From: Guyanagaster necrorhizus
Taxonomy: Eukaryota; Basidiomycota; Agaricomycetes; Agaricales; Physalacriaceae
Assembly: GCF_019112545.1 (NCBI RefSeq)
Contig: NW_025064903.1
Coordinates: forward strand, 336,261 to 367,629
Reading direction: 5' to 3'
DNA length: 31,369 nucleotides
A model generated the notes under the pieces. The model saw only the letters and a list, made by a program, of their open reading frames with translations. It ran no database searches and had not been told where the DNA came from. Below are positions 23,301-31,369 of this stretch, piece after piece; positions within the stretch are counted from its first letter, which is position 1, and each line of letters opens with the position of its first letter. The position numbers and the translations under genes are program-made.

Positions 23301-23786
23301 GGCAACTCCGCATACAAGTTGCAACTCCCAGCAACTTGGAAAGTTCATAATGTCTTCAATGAGACATTATTAACACTATATATTGCACCAGCTTTTTCAA
23401 ACTGAGAATGACCATCTCCACCACCACCAGAACTCATCGACAATGAAGAACATTATGAGATCAATAAAGTGCTAAACCACAAAACATGAAAGGTTAAAGC
23501 ACAAGGTGGAGGCATGAAAACAACTGTTGACTACCTAGTCAGCTGGAAAGGTTATGGACCTGAATCAAACCAATGGGTTAATGAAAAATATATGGATGCA
23601 GGAGAGGCCATACATGACTACGAACAATGAATCAACAGAATGGATGCAAGGGGATATACAGCGAAGTGCAATGTCCACAACAAGGAGGAGCTTTCATTTA
23701 TATCTGCAGATGGACATGCTGACTCTTCAATGGATAAGCCAGAAATGGTGCAGCAATTGCACATGGACCAGAGGATTTATCTCTAA
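20377..23786 (+). pseudogene. pol: Element E: decayed chromovirus pol with extended tail
   Basis: Homology to A starts in the C-terminal half of protease (AVNDLGTKEIFLGHNWLI near 20430-20490). RT follows, with YLDD at 21309-21320, then RNase H at 21700-21960, integrase (SVDMITGLP near 22575, SDRGPQF near 22760, EIEKYL near 22885) and a chromodomain at about 23450-23620. About two dozen stops and gaps break it, mostly at former CGN or TGG codons. CpG is rare. After DYE (23622), A ends within five codons, whereas E continues in frame for about 53 codons to TAA at 23784-23786, with one TGA at 23628. The extra tail is about 150 bases long. The 5' half of E (LTR, gag) is missing at its junction with block F. 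Confidence 0.85.
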
Positions 23787-23810
23787 TTAAACCATTAGGA
23801 TGATGGTCTT

Positions 23811-23820
23811 AAGAAGGGGG
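23811..23820 (+). promoter_or_regulatory. Polypurine tract of element E
   Basis: AAGAAGGGGG is followed by TAA and the LTR start, the same layout as in A and C. The hairpin relic CCATTA GGA TGATGG lies just upstream, at about 23791-23805. Confidence 0.65.
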
Positions 23821-23823
23821 TAA

Positions 23824-24502
23824 TATTCTGATTTTTCCTATTTTCTTTTTTTTTTTCTCAGAAATGACTCCTATCCTTGCTTAGTCAGGGCACTTAAGCC
23901 AGCACTTAGGACTGTGGGAATGCTTAGTCAGCAACCCAGTCAGTCATGATCTTATCACACTGCTGTGTGCTGTGAAGGGAGAGACAATGCTCCTTTTGTC
24001 CTCAAACTGCAGTGCAGCAGTAACAGCTCTGCAGCTAACAATATCTTCAGAGCACTTAAGCCAATGCTTAGGACTGTGGGAATGCTTAGTCAGCAATCCA
24101 GTCAGTCAAGGTCTTATAGTGCTGCTGTATGCTGTGAAGGGAGAGACAATGCTCCTTTTGTTCTCAAACTGTGGGGCAGCAGTAACAGCATAACAGCAAG
24201 ACAATAGCTTTTGTAGAGAGCTTGGTAACCACAGCAGTAACAGCTCTGCGACAGACAATATCTTTTGTGAATATTTATTAATAGCCAGATAACCAAACAG
24301 TATTTAAGTAGTGTAGCTCTCACTGTAATACTCCAGCTTCGAGCTAAAGTTTATTCTTCACCATCCTATCTCAAGCAACTTGCAACTGCCTTGACCACAC
24401 ACCTCTATTGACACATCAGTGAACTCAGTCAGTCTAATTCAAAGTGCAAGGTTCTGAACTGTTTATCACATGTTGATAGTCATGTGGAGTTTGGGCTTAA
24501 CA
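23824..24502 (+). repeat. 3' LTR of element E, 679 bp
   Basis: It runs from TATTCTGATT to GGGCTTAACA, matching both ends of the family LTR. The extra length compared with 421-449 bp in the relatives comes from tandem repeats in the U3 part. TATTTAAG is at 24301-24308 and AGCTTCGAGCTAA at 24335-24347. This 13-mer keeps its CpG and is identical to the C copy, although the rest of E has lost nearly all CpG. Confidence 0.88.
23890..24267 (+). repeat. 162-bp tandem repeat in U3 of the E LTR
   Basis: Unit 1 starts at GCACTTAAG, 23890, and unit 2 at 24052, a period of 162 bases. Both contain GCTTAGTCAGCAA, GAAGGGAGAGACAATGCTCC and AGCAGTAACAGC. A partial third unit (CAGCAGTAACAGCTCTGCG, then ACAATATCTTTT) ends near 24267. 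Confidence 0.85.
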
Positions 24503-25227
24503 AAAGATTTCCAACTGAGCCCTCTGATGATTCTTACATGGACATATCACTGCTCTCTTTCTTAATGATCAGTTCTATAGTGACTTTTACTGATATAGCA
24601 AGGGAATGGAGAGAGTGTGTGTGTGGCAGAGTGTTAAGTGCATGCCGCTGGCCTTCATGTCACTTCAACCAACCATGAATTCAATCATGCTATCCATCAG
24701 ACTCTGGCTGCTTCTCATTACCTACTAATTTTATTTCACTATTACCATTTTACATCTGTATTTCACATTGTAATATCTAGACCCTGAACTCAGTAGTGAA
24801 TATTGACATCAGAACCCAATGGAACTTGACTTGAAATTAGCTACCATTAGTATATAAAGCCATATATATCATTATAACCACTCAGTTCAAATATCAACTT
24901 GGATAGCCATTCACACTTTGTGCTCACTTCAACTTCTCTCTATCTCATCTGACAGACTCTGCTCTGAAGAATACTCTTCACTTCACCAACAGAACTCTGT
25001 TCTGCCTATTCAATTCTTGGGCCTGACTCAAGAGGATAGTACTAATAGCTTCATTGATGCCCACACACTCTGCTGGTCTCCATGCATGCACTCAAGCCCA
25101 GTTGATTGGCACATTTCTAACAGTATATTCAAACTCAAACCCTTGAGTCAAAACTTTTATTATGTCCACCACATTTACCCAACCCACAGAAGCCAATCCT
25201 GAACAAACCCAGCCTACCTATCACAAC
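24503..25227 (+). repeat. Upstream region of element G: probable 5' LTR and leader
   Basis: About 725 bases separate the LTR of E from the gag ATG of G. TATATAAAG at 24851-24859 is a good TATA box on the same strand as G. TGTTAAG at 24632 could be the LTR start. The LTR end and primer site could not be fixed by eye; I see no clear TGG-initial site. Bases 24503-24631 are unassigned and include a short TG-rich run near 24615. Confidence 0.4.
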
Positions 25228-26619
25228 ATGTTTTCCATGGAAGACATTCTGTCATCTGCCTCAAAGGAACAATCAGGCCTTTTTGGATTGGCCTCTAGTG
25301 GAGGATAACCTTCTCATAGGGAAACCTATATCTACTCCAGCTTCACTGTCTGCCAACTCAATTATGATGATTCCCCTAGCCCTTTTGATGCCATCAGCAT
25401 CCCAACCAACAGAGCCCAATGGGCCAGCCTGATGTACAGCATCTGAACTGACACTCTGACAGACCCCTTATCTCTGGGCAATGTACATGGAAATTCAGAC
25501 AGCCTAGACTCAGAGGGCAGAAATGAAGACACCTCTACTTATACTCTCATTCGACAGGAACCAGATGGTAATCCACTCAACCCTTTTCCAGAAGGGCCAG
25601 GAGGGCCAGACAGATCAGAAGATCCAAGTGGTCCCAATAGCTCTAGCAGCTCTGATGGCCCTATAGAAAACAACAACCCAAACCAGCAGGACATGTTTCT
25701 AGAATTTATGAACCTGTTATGAGGAGTCTCTACTTCTCTTAATAACCCTAAGCCAGCCACTATTCACACCAAAGTCAAAGAACCAGAATCATTTAACAGC
25801 TCTGACTCTTGCAAACTGAAAGCCTTCATTGTCTTCCTTCAGTTGAACTTCAATGACAGATCTACCATGTTCACAATGGATGCTAGCAAGGTCAACTATG
25901 TCATCTCCTTCCTGGCTGGCACTGCACTTAACTAGTTCAAACCAGACATTCTTAACTCCAACCCACAGAATCTGCCAGCCTGGAAATTCTCCTATGTGGT
26001 GTTCTTAGATGAGCTTCATAGCAACTTTGGCCTCTTTGACACTATTGGAGATGCTGAAGATGCATTAGAACACCTCTGAATGCATGATGGAGACTGGATC
26101 ATAAAGTACATGGTCCAATTTAACCAATATGCCTTGCAAATCAGGTACAGAGACAACTCCCTCTGCCATGCCTTCTACCATGGTCTCTATATCCACATAA
26201 AGGATGATATGGCTCACCATAGGAAGCCCAGCAACCTCCATGACATGCATCTTTTCATCCAAGAACTTGATGCCCATTACTGGATCCAGAAGGCTGAAAT
26301 TGCCTGTAAAAACCAGGACAATAAAGCCCCTAACCAATTCTCCAATCTCAAATCTAAGAGATCCAACTCTTCTCTGGAATCTGGCTCTGCACTGAAATCC
26401 ACCACTGCCAAGCCCTATGCTGACAAGCTAGGCAAAGATGGCCATCTGACCCAGAAAGAAAAAGACTGTCGGCACCAGAACAACCTCTGTATATTCTGTG
26501 GAGCCAAACACAAGACTGAGGACTGCAACAAGCAGAAGGCAGTGGCTTCTGCCAAGAGTCATGCAGCAGAAGTAGACACCATTCCTGAGGAACTGGCTCC
26601 AACTGAGTCAGAAAACTAG
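25228..26619 (+). pseudogene. gag: gag of element G, five stops
   Basis: The Gag-like frame starts at ATG 25228 and ends at TAG 26617-26619. In-frame stops are at 25306, 25444, 25720, 25933 and 26077. The N-terminal part is acidic with a Gly/Pro/Ser-rich stretch near 25580-25660. The capsid-like part (VNYVISFLAGTALN, then a stop where Trp is usual; DALEHL; YMVQFNQYALQI; FYHGLYIHIKDD) resembles Gag of Agaricomycete gypsy elements. A zinc knuckle CIFCGAKHKTEDC has CX2CX3HX4C, one residue shorter than the usual CCHC. It is distinct from Gag of A and C. Confidence 0.8.
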
Positions 26620-26639
26620 AAAGCAACCCTGTTCCCTCT

Positions 26640-28937
26640 ATGTGAGTTCAGGATTGTGTTGACTCTATTCACACACTGGAGGTCATTGCCCTCAACACAA
26701 CATCTGTTTCTAACCAATTCTTCCATCTTTCACTTTCAGCAGAATTACTGACTAGTACAGTGCCTGACAGGTCTCTAGCTTCTACCATTCTGCATTTTCT
26801 TGCTCTTATTGATTCTGGTTTTAGCCACTGCTTTATTGACACTAAGTATATAGCTGCCAATAATACTCCTGTTAAAACTATCCTCAGTATGCAACTCTAA
26901 TTATTTGATGGTTCTATCAGAAACCATATATTTCAAACTGCAACCATTCCTATCCATTTCTCTTCTGGAGACACCTTTCCCATCAACTTCTATGTCACTC
27001 ATCTGCATTCATCTTGTAATCTTGTCCTAGGATACAACTGGCTCTCCTGCTATAATTCACTGATTTACTGGGCTGAGAACAGTATCACTTTCCACCTAAG
27101 CTATCAGGATCCCATTCCAACTAATTCCATGGCCTTCACCACATCTCCAGGACTTCTGTGCCCACAGGACAACAGTTCACCCCTCTCTGAGCCTTTAAGC
27201 TCAATTCTGAAACTTCTGTGCCCACCAGACTCCATCAGTCCAATCTCTGGAGCTTCACCTTATTCTAAATCCCCTGTGGGTAGCCAGCAGGCTCTGTTTT
27301 CATATGAACTCATCTATTCCTACCCCCCTTCAGAGTCCTTTACTATAAAAGCATACCCAAAGATCTCTATCATATCCGCTGCTGTATTTGTCTAAGCCAG
27401 TGCAAAAGAAGGTGCTCAGCAGTTCATACTGCAGCCTTTCTTGCCTAATATTGGAGCCAAGGCCACATCCACAGAACTGGCAGATCTTTCATCAGTGCCA
27501 GTAGAGTATCATGATTTTGCAGACATCTTTAGCAATACCCTCTCTGAAAAACTACCTGAACACAGGCTGTACAACCTCAAAATCAACCTTGAGGAAGGAA
27601 CATCTCCACCACTTAGACCCATTTATTCTCTCTTGGAATTCAAACTTAAGACCCTATAAGAGTTTATCAATGATAACCTGCATAATAGGTTCATTACTTC
27701 ATCCCACTCTCCACATGGGGCTCCAGTCTTATTTGTCAAGAAGAAGACTGGTGAACTTCAACTTTGCATCAACTACCATAGCCTAAACAAAATATCCAAA
27801 AAAGATTACTACCCTCTTCCCCTCATTTCTGATCTCTTTGACTCTGCCCACTCTATGCACATCTACATCAAGCTCAACCATCAACATGCCTACCATCTCA
27901 TTTGCATAGCTAAAGAGGATGAATGGAAAACAGCCTTTCAGACCCATTATGGTTTTTTCAAATGACATGTCATACCTTTTGGCCTCACAAATGCTCTAGT
28001 AGCATTCCAATGATTTGTAAATGATATATTCTCTGACATACTCAATATATCAGTAGTAGTTGAGGTATCTATCTTGATGACATCCTCATATATTTCAACC
28101 ATCTGAAAGATCACTAGAAACATATTCATAAGGTCCTATACAGGCTTAGAGCTAATGGACTCTACTGTAAAGGTTCTAAATGCAAATTCAACCAGGACTC
28201 CATGGAGTATCTAGGCTATATCCTATCACCTGAAGGACTTCGCATGTCTGAAGAAAAAGTCAAGGCCATTATTGACTGGCCAGTGCCACAAAAAGTCAAG
28301 GACATCCAATCTTTCCTTGGCTTCACCAACTTCTACTATCACTTCATATATGAATATAGTGATATTATTATCCTCTTTACATGATTTATCTGCAAGGAAA
28401 CTCTATGGAAATTTGATGACAAATGCTTGGCTACCTTCAATAATTTGAAACAGGCCTTTACACATGCTCCCATCCTTACTCACTGGATCCCTGATCAAAA
28501 GATAGTGGTAGAAACTGACATCTCTAATTATGCCATTGCAGCTATCCTCTTCATCTACCTTGAAGATAGCAAAATTCACCTGATTGCTTTCTGCTTCCAG
28601 AGTCTCTATAATGCCAAACTCAACTATGACACCTATGACAAGGAGCTTCTGGCCATTTTTGAAGCTTTTAAACATTGACAGCACTATCTTGGAGGCACTG
28701 CAGATTCTATTGATGTTGTAACAGACTACAAGAACCTTGAATACTTCACCACCACTAAGATTCTAATCCACCAACAGGTCCACTGGTCTGAATACCTATT
28801 TCAGTTCAACCTAGTAATCCAGTTCCAACCTGGAAAACTTGGTGAGAAACTAGATGCACTTACTAGACAATGAGACATCTACTCTAAAGAGAGAGATAGC
28901 CAATATGCTTAAGTTAATCCCCACAATTTCTGACCAG
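26640..28937 (+). pseudogene. pol: pol of element G, 5' part (PR-RT-RNase H)
   Basis: The protease core LALIDSGF has DSG at 26811-26819 and continues to NLVLGYNWL near 27020. RT begins near 27480 (YHDFADIFS, then KLPEHRLYNLKI) and runs in frame 3 to about 28040, with VLFVKKKTGEL near 27725 and FGLTNALVAFQ near 27980. A frameshift just before the catalytic YLDD (28070-28081) moves the rest to frame 2. RNase H (VVETDISNYAIAAIL, YDTYDKELLAIFEAFKH) lies at about 28490-28680. Scattered TGA, TAA and TAG codons interrupt it. It breaks at 28937, where block H is inserted, and resumes at 30721. Confidence 0.83.
28934..28937. repeat. Target duplication CCAG, left copy (block H)
   Basis: CCAG at 28934-28937 and again at 30721-30724 flanks H. 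The left copy is preceded by A, and the last base of H is also A, so a 5-base reading ACCAG is possible. Joining the flanks with one copy restores a continuous G pol reading. Confidence 0.7.
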
Positions 28938-30720
28938 TGAAGAGGATCTGAGTGTGCACAATGTGAAAATAGATACAGCAGAGCATTATCCACTGATCAC
29001 ACTCACACCAACACACACACAAAACTCTTAGTTTATGGGGGAATTATAATGTGATAAAAGTAGTATTCAACAAATATAATTGTCTTCTTCAATGAGATCA
29101 CAGTGTGCAAACAGTAATAGTGTGCTTACAACAGTCTGAGGTCTCTCTAAGTCTCAATGCTTTTCGTTTTATCAAAACAAGAGGTGGCAACTGGTGTTGC
29201 TGAGCCTCAAGGCAAAAGATACTGCAGCTTGATACAATACATCAAAACACTCCTTCAAAACTCTCAAAATCATCTCAAGCACAGCTCAGATCAACTCAAA
29301 TCCCTAACACACACAATACACAACTCAAAGCTTTGCACTCTAAGCAAAAACCAATCACAAACACATCCACAAGTGACAAAAAGCACAGATCTCTGTTCAT
29401 AAGTTTCTAAACTGATCATAGACCCACAGGATTCAAACTATGCAATCCAGAGACACAAACACAATAAAACCCCATCTGACAGACCAAAGGGTTTGAACCT
29501 CTGCCACCTGTAGCACCACACATCACAAATACCTCAAAAACTCAAGATGATGCCCTTCAGACCCTGCTCTCTTATTCTCAGGTTAGAGCACAATCCAAAA
29601 CCTCTTATCAAACAGGGCTTAAGTCCTTCATGAGCTTTGATGCCTCGCTTAGTTCTCACAGCTCTCTCAAGGATATTCAATAATAAGTTTATTCTCTCAT
29701 CTGAAGTTATGAACACAAACCCAGAGCTAGAGTGCAAGGCTTTCTGTACCTAATACACTGCAACTGTGGGGGTCAGAAACTTGATCTCTACCCATACAAT
29801 ACCATATTTAAATACTCTACTATGATACTTACTAATACAACCTTACTATGGTATCTTCAAAGTGTGGAACTCCATGCCAGATCCTGCAGGTATTATTCAC
29901 ATGCATATCACAGTCACTGCACTTATTTTCTTCTAGGTGAGGACTGTGCCTACTGTTCCTTTGCTAGCTGACATTGGCTAGCTGGCCTCACCAGGTCTGC
30001 TTGCTTTCTTATTTGCCTCAGTGACATATCTCTGACAGTGGTAAACTGTTCTGGACCCCTGGAGTTATCTCTCATATCTGGAGTCAGCCACAATAGTTAT
30101 GTTCTCTTCTCCAGTGTCACAACATTCTCTCTGGCTCATACATTGCACTGCTTCTGGCCTGACATGCATTAATTAACCTACCCAATATGGTATGATGTAG
30201 AGTCCCTCACTATGTTAAGCATGCTAACACATGGTAAGTATGCATGCAAGTCTCTGAGCAGTACATATGCTATTCATCTCTGAGGGTAGTATTCCTCTAT
30301 CTATTTCTTTGTTGCCATCATGTCATTTCTCTGTTCAGCACCCAGTTATTCAGATACCTTTCTTTGGGTCTCAGTTCCCTGTTCTAAAGCATGTTCCATC
30401 AGTGTATTATTGATCAATGTGATCAGGATTGCCGGTCATATTTTGATCATAGTCTTGTTATTTTTAGCATGTCCTCTCATAATAGTATTGGCACATTTAA
30501 GGCCAAGTGCTGGGACCTCACATGCAGCCTAACCTCTCTGGTATTAGTCTGTTACTAGACCATGCACTCTGCTTATTGTTACTTCAGTTTAGCATTATAA
30601 TAGCTAGGTTTCTGTGCACTCTAGTCCTATTTTCTGTTACATGCTTACTGGACTGGAATGCAGTCCATGTATTCGCAATTTTCACAATTTTACATGCCTG
30701 AACATAGAGAGGGCATGTCA
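28938..30720 (-). repeat. Block H: probable solo LTR, 1783 bp, in element G
   Basis: Read on the minus strand it starts TGACATGCCC (30720) and ends CTCTTCA (28938). The last 47 bases match window positions 1-47, which shows this is a repeated element end. Minus-strand TATTTAAATA at 29814-29805 and AATAAA at 29693-29688 fit a U3-R-U5 layout. There is no coding frame of note. It interrupts RNase H/integrase linker coding sequence of G and is flanked by CCAG. CpG is scarce, so it is not recent. It is long for an LTR, so a nested piece inside it is possible. Confidence 0.68.
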
Positions 30721-31110
30721 CCAGTGTTCACCCAAGAACAACTCTCCACATCACTCTGTGCAACCTACCTTGAAGGCCCTACCCTCTGAGCCAGTGCCAT
30801 CATGAACATTGACAAGCTCCACATCAATATCAAACAAGCACAATCTTCTGATTCTACATCCTCTGATGGCCTCTGCCAGGCCAAGGCTGCTTCAGAAGCC
30901 TCTCCCTCTCAGTGGTTCATTGATGAATCAAACATTCTCTGCTTTAAAGGCCACATCTATGTCTTAGAGTCCAGAGATCTCCATCTCCATATACTACAGA
31001 ACAATCACAACCACATCTTGGCAGGCTATTTTAGTTAAAACCAGACATTAGAGCTTGTCTAGTGAAATTACATCTGGCTAAAGATGTGCAAATACAGTTG
31101 ACTATCTCAC
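30721..31110 (+). pseudogene. pol: pol of element G, continued (start of integrase)
   Basis: The reading resumes after H as FTQEQLSTSLCATYLEGP, MNIDKLHINIKQAQ and FIDESNILCFKGHIYVLESRDLHLHILQ, then an integrase zinc-region start (HNHILAGYF, NQTLELV, stop codons, YIWLK). The stop in LEGPTL-stop-ASA near 30790 and those at 31036 and 31060 are decay. Homology fades at about 31090-31110, before the CxxC pair of the zinc domain. What replaces it is unrelated to integrase as far as I can read. Confidence 0.75.
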
Positions 31111-31195
31111 AATGCATATGGTCGGGAGACACCAAAACTGTATGCATTTATAGATTTATGCAGAACCAAAATAGCACGTGATGTGACATGTGACT
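31111..31195. other. Unassigned stretch
   Basis: It is short and non-coding, and carries TGGTCGGGAGACACC near 31118-31132 and CACGTGATGTGACATGTGAC near 31174-31193. It could be the border of another insertion into G. No matching terminal repeat is visible within the window. Confidence 0.3.
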
Positions 31196-31369
31196 TTATG
31201 TGACAACATCATCATTGCCCCAAAATGCTGTCAGTGGCTTTTGGGTCAGCTTTCCATGCATCTCCTTGAATAATGCCCCTCTCAACTTCCTCAGCTGTGG
31301 TACTAATCCACCCTGGTCACCTTGTGAAACACAAAATGCCTCCAGCTTTTGAATAAGCTCAAATCCTTC
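31196..31369 (-). CDS. Unrecognised ORF, C-terminal 57 residues, runs off the window
   Basis: The minus strand is open from the window edge to TAA at 31198-31196, 57 codons without a stop in a region otherwise dense with stops. Residues read EGFELIQKLEAFC near the edge and KLTQKPLTAFWGNDDVVT at the end. The composition is charged and helix-prone with no membrane segment. I do not recognise a family. It may be the 3' end of a gene of another mobile element inserted in G, or chance. Confidence 0.3.
   Translation of the reverse strand, partial: EGFELIQKLEAFCVSQGDQGGLVPQLRKLRGALFKEMHGKLTQKPLTAFWGNDDVVT

Noticed and set aside
28938..30720. Small frames of 60-80 codons within H as genes
   Set aside because: They have no shared domains, lie in a non-coding block with LTR-like ends, and are no longer than expected by chance.
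1..31369. Host genes, rRNA, tRNA, CRISPR, bacterial-type operons
   Set aside because: Nothing outside the retroelements has a supported coding frame apart from the unrecognised edge ORF. No repeat-spacer array or tRNA fold was seen by eye.

Overview
This 31.4-kb window is a nest of LTR retrotransposons with no recognisable host gene, rRNA, tRNA or CRISPR array. Almost all of it is Ty3/gypsy sequence. Five stretches (called A to E here) belong to one chromovirus family of the Tf1/Tf2 type, whose polyprotein runs protease, reverse transcriptase, RNase H, integrase, chromodomain. A sixth stretch (G) is a different gypsy lineage. Two long non-coding blocks (F and H) look like LTRs of other families. 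The element types, the long Gag proteins and the CpG-directed decay of old copies suggest a filamentous fungus, most likely an Agaricomycete basidiomycete. That assignment is inference from style, not from a marker gene.

Layout, left to right: 1-47 is the 3' end of an LTR of the same family as block H, lying inside the gag gene of A. Element A (+, 48-5934) has gag, pol and a 3' LTR; its 5' end is off the window. Element B (+, 5935-7446 and 15500-15986) is an old copy split by A on its left and by C in its middle. Element C (-, 7447-15499) is complete: two 421-bp LTRs, a 5-bp target duplication AATAG, primer binding site, polypurine tract, gag and pol. Element D (-, 15987 to about 19046) is an old copy into which B inserted. 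Block F (about 19047-20376) separates D from element E (+, about 20377-24502), an old copy with a long LTR. Element G (+, 24503-28937 and 30721 to about 31110) is interrupted by block H (28938-30720). The last 174 bases hold an open minus-strand frame that runs off the window.

The junctions give a relative history: D first, then B into D, then A and C separately into B, then an H-family LTR element into A. H also inserted into G. A and C still carry many CpG dinucleotides and long open frames, while B, D, E and G are nearly CpG-free and full of stops and gaps, which agrees with this order. A and C are themselves inactive as read. C has 14 in-frame TGA codons. A has a 2-base deletion in gag and five in-frame stops in pol.

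The most informative mechanistic signal is in C. A 13-base stretch about 34 bases downstream of the LTR TATA box is perfectly complementary to the 13 bases starting one base inside the 5' LTR. This is the arrangement expected for Tf1-like self-priming of reverse transcription rather than tRNA priming. Other points worth checking are the contrasting stop-codon spectra of A and C, a very long Gag leader region in C, a tail after the chromodomain and a 162-bp tandem repeat in the E subfamily, and the -1 frame overlap of gag and pol.
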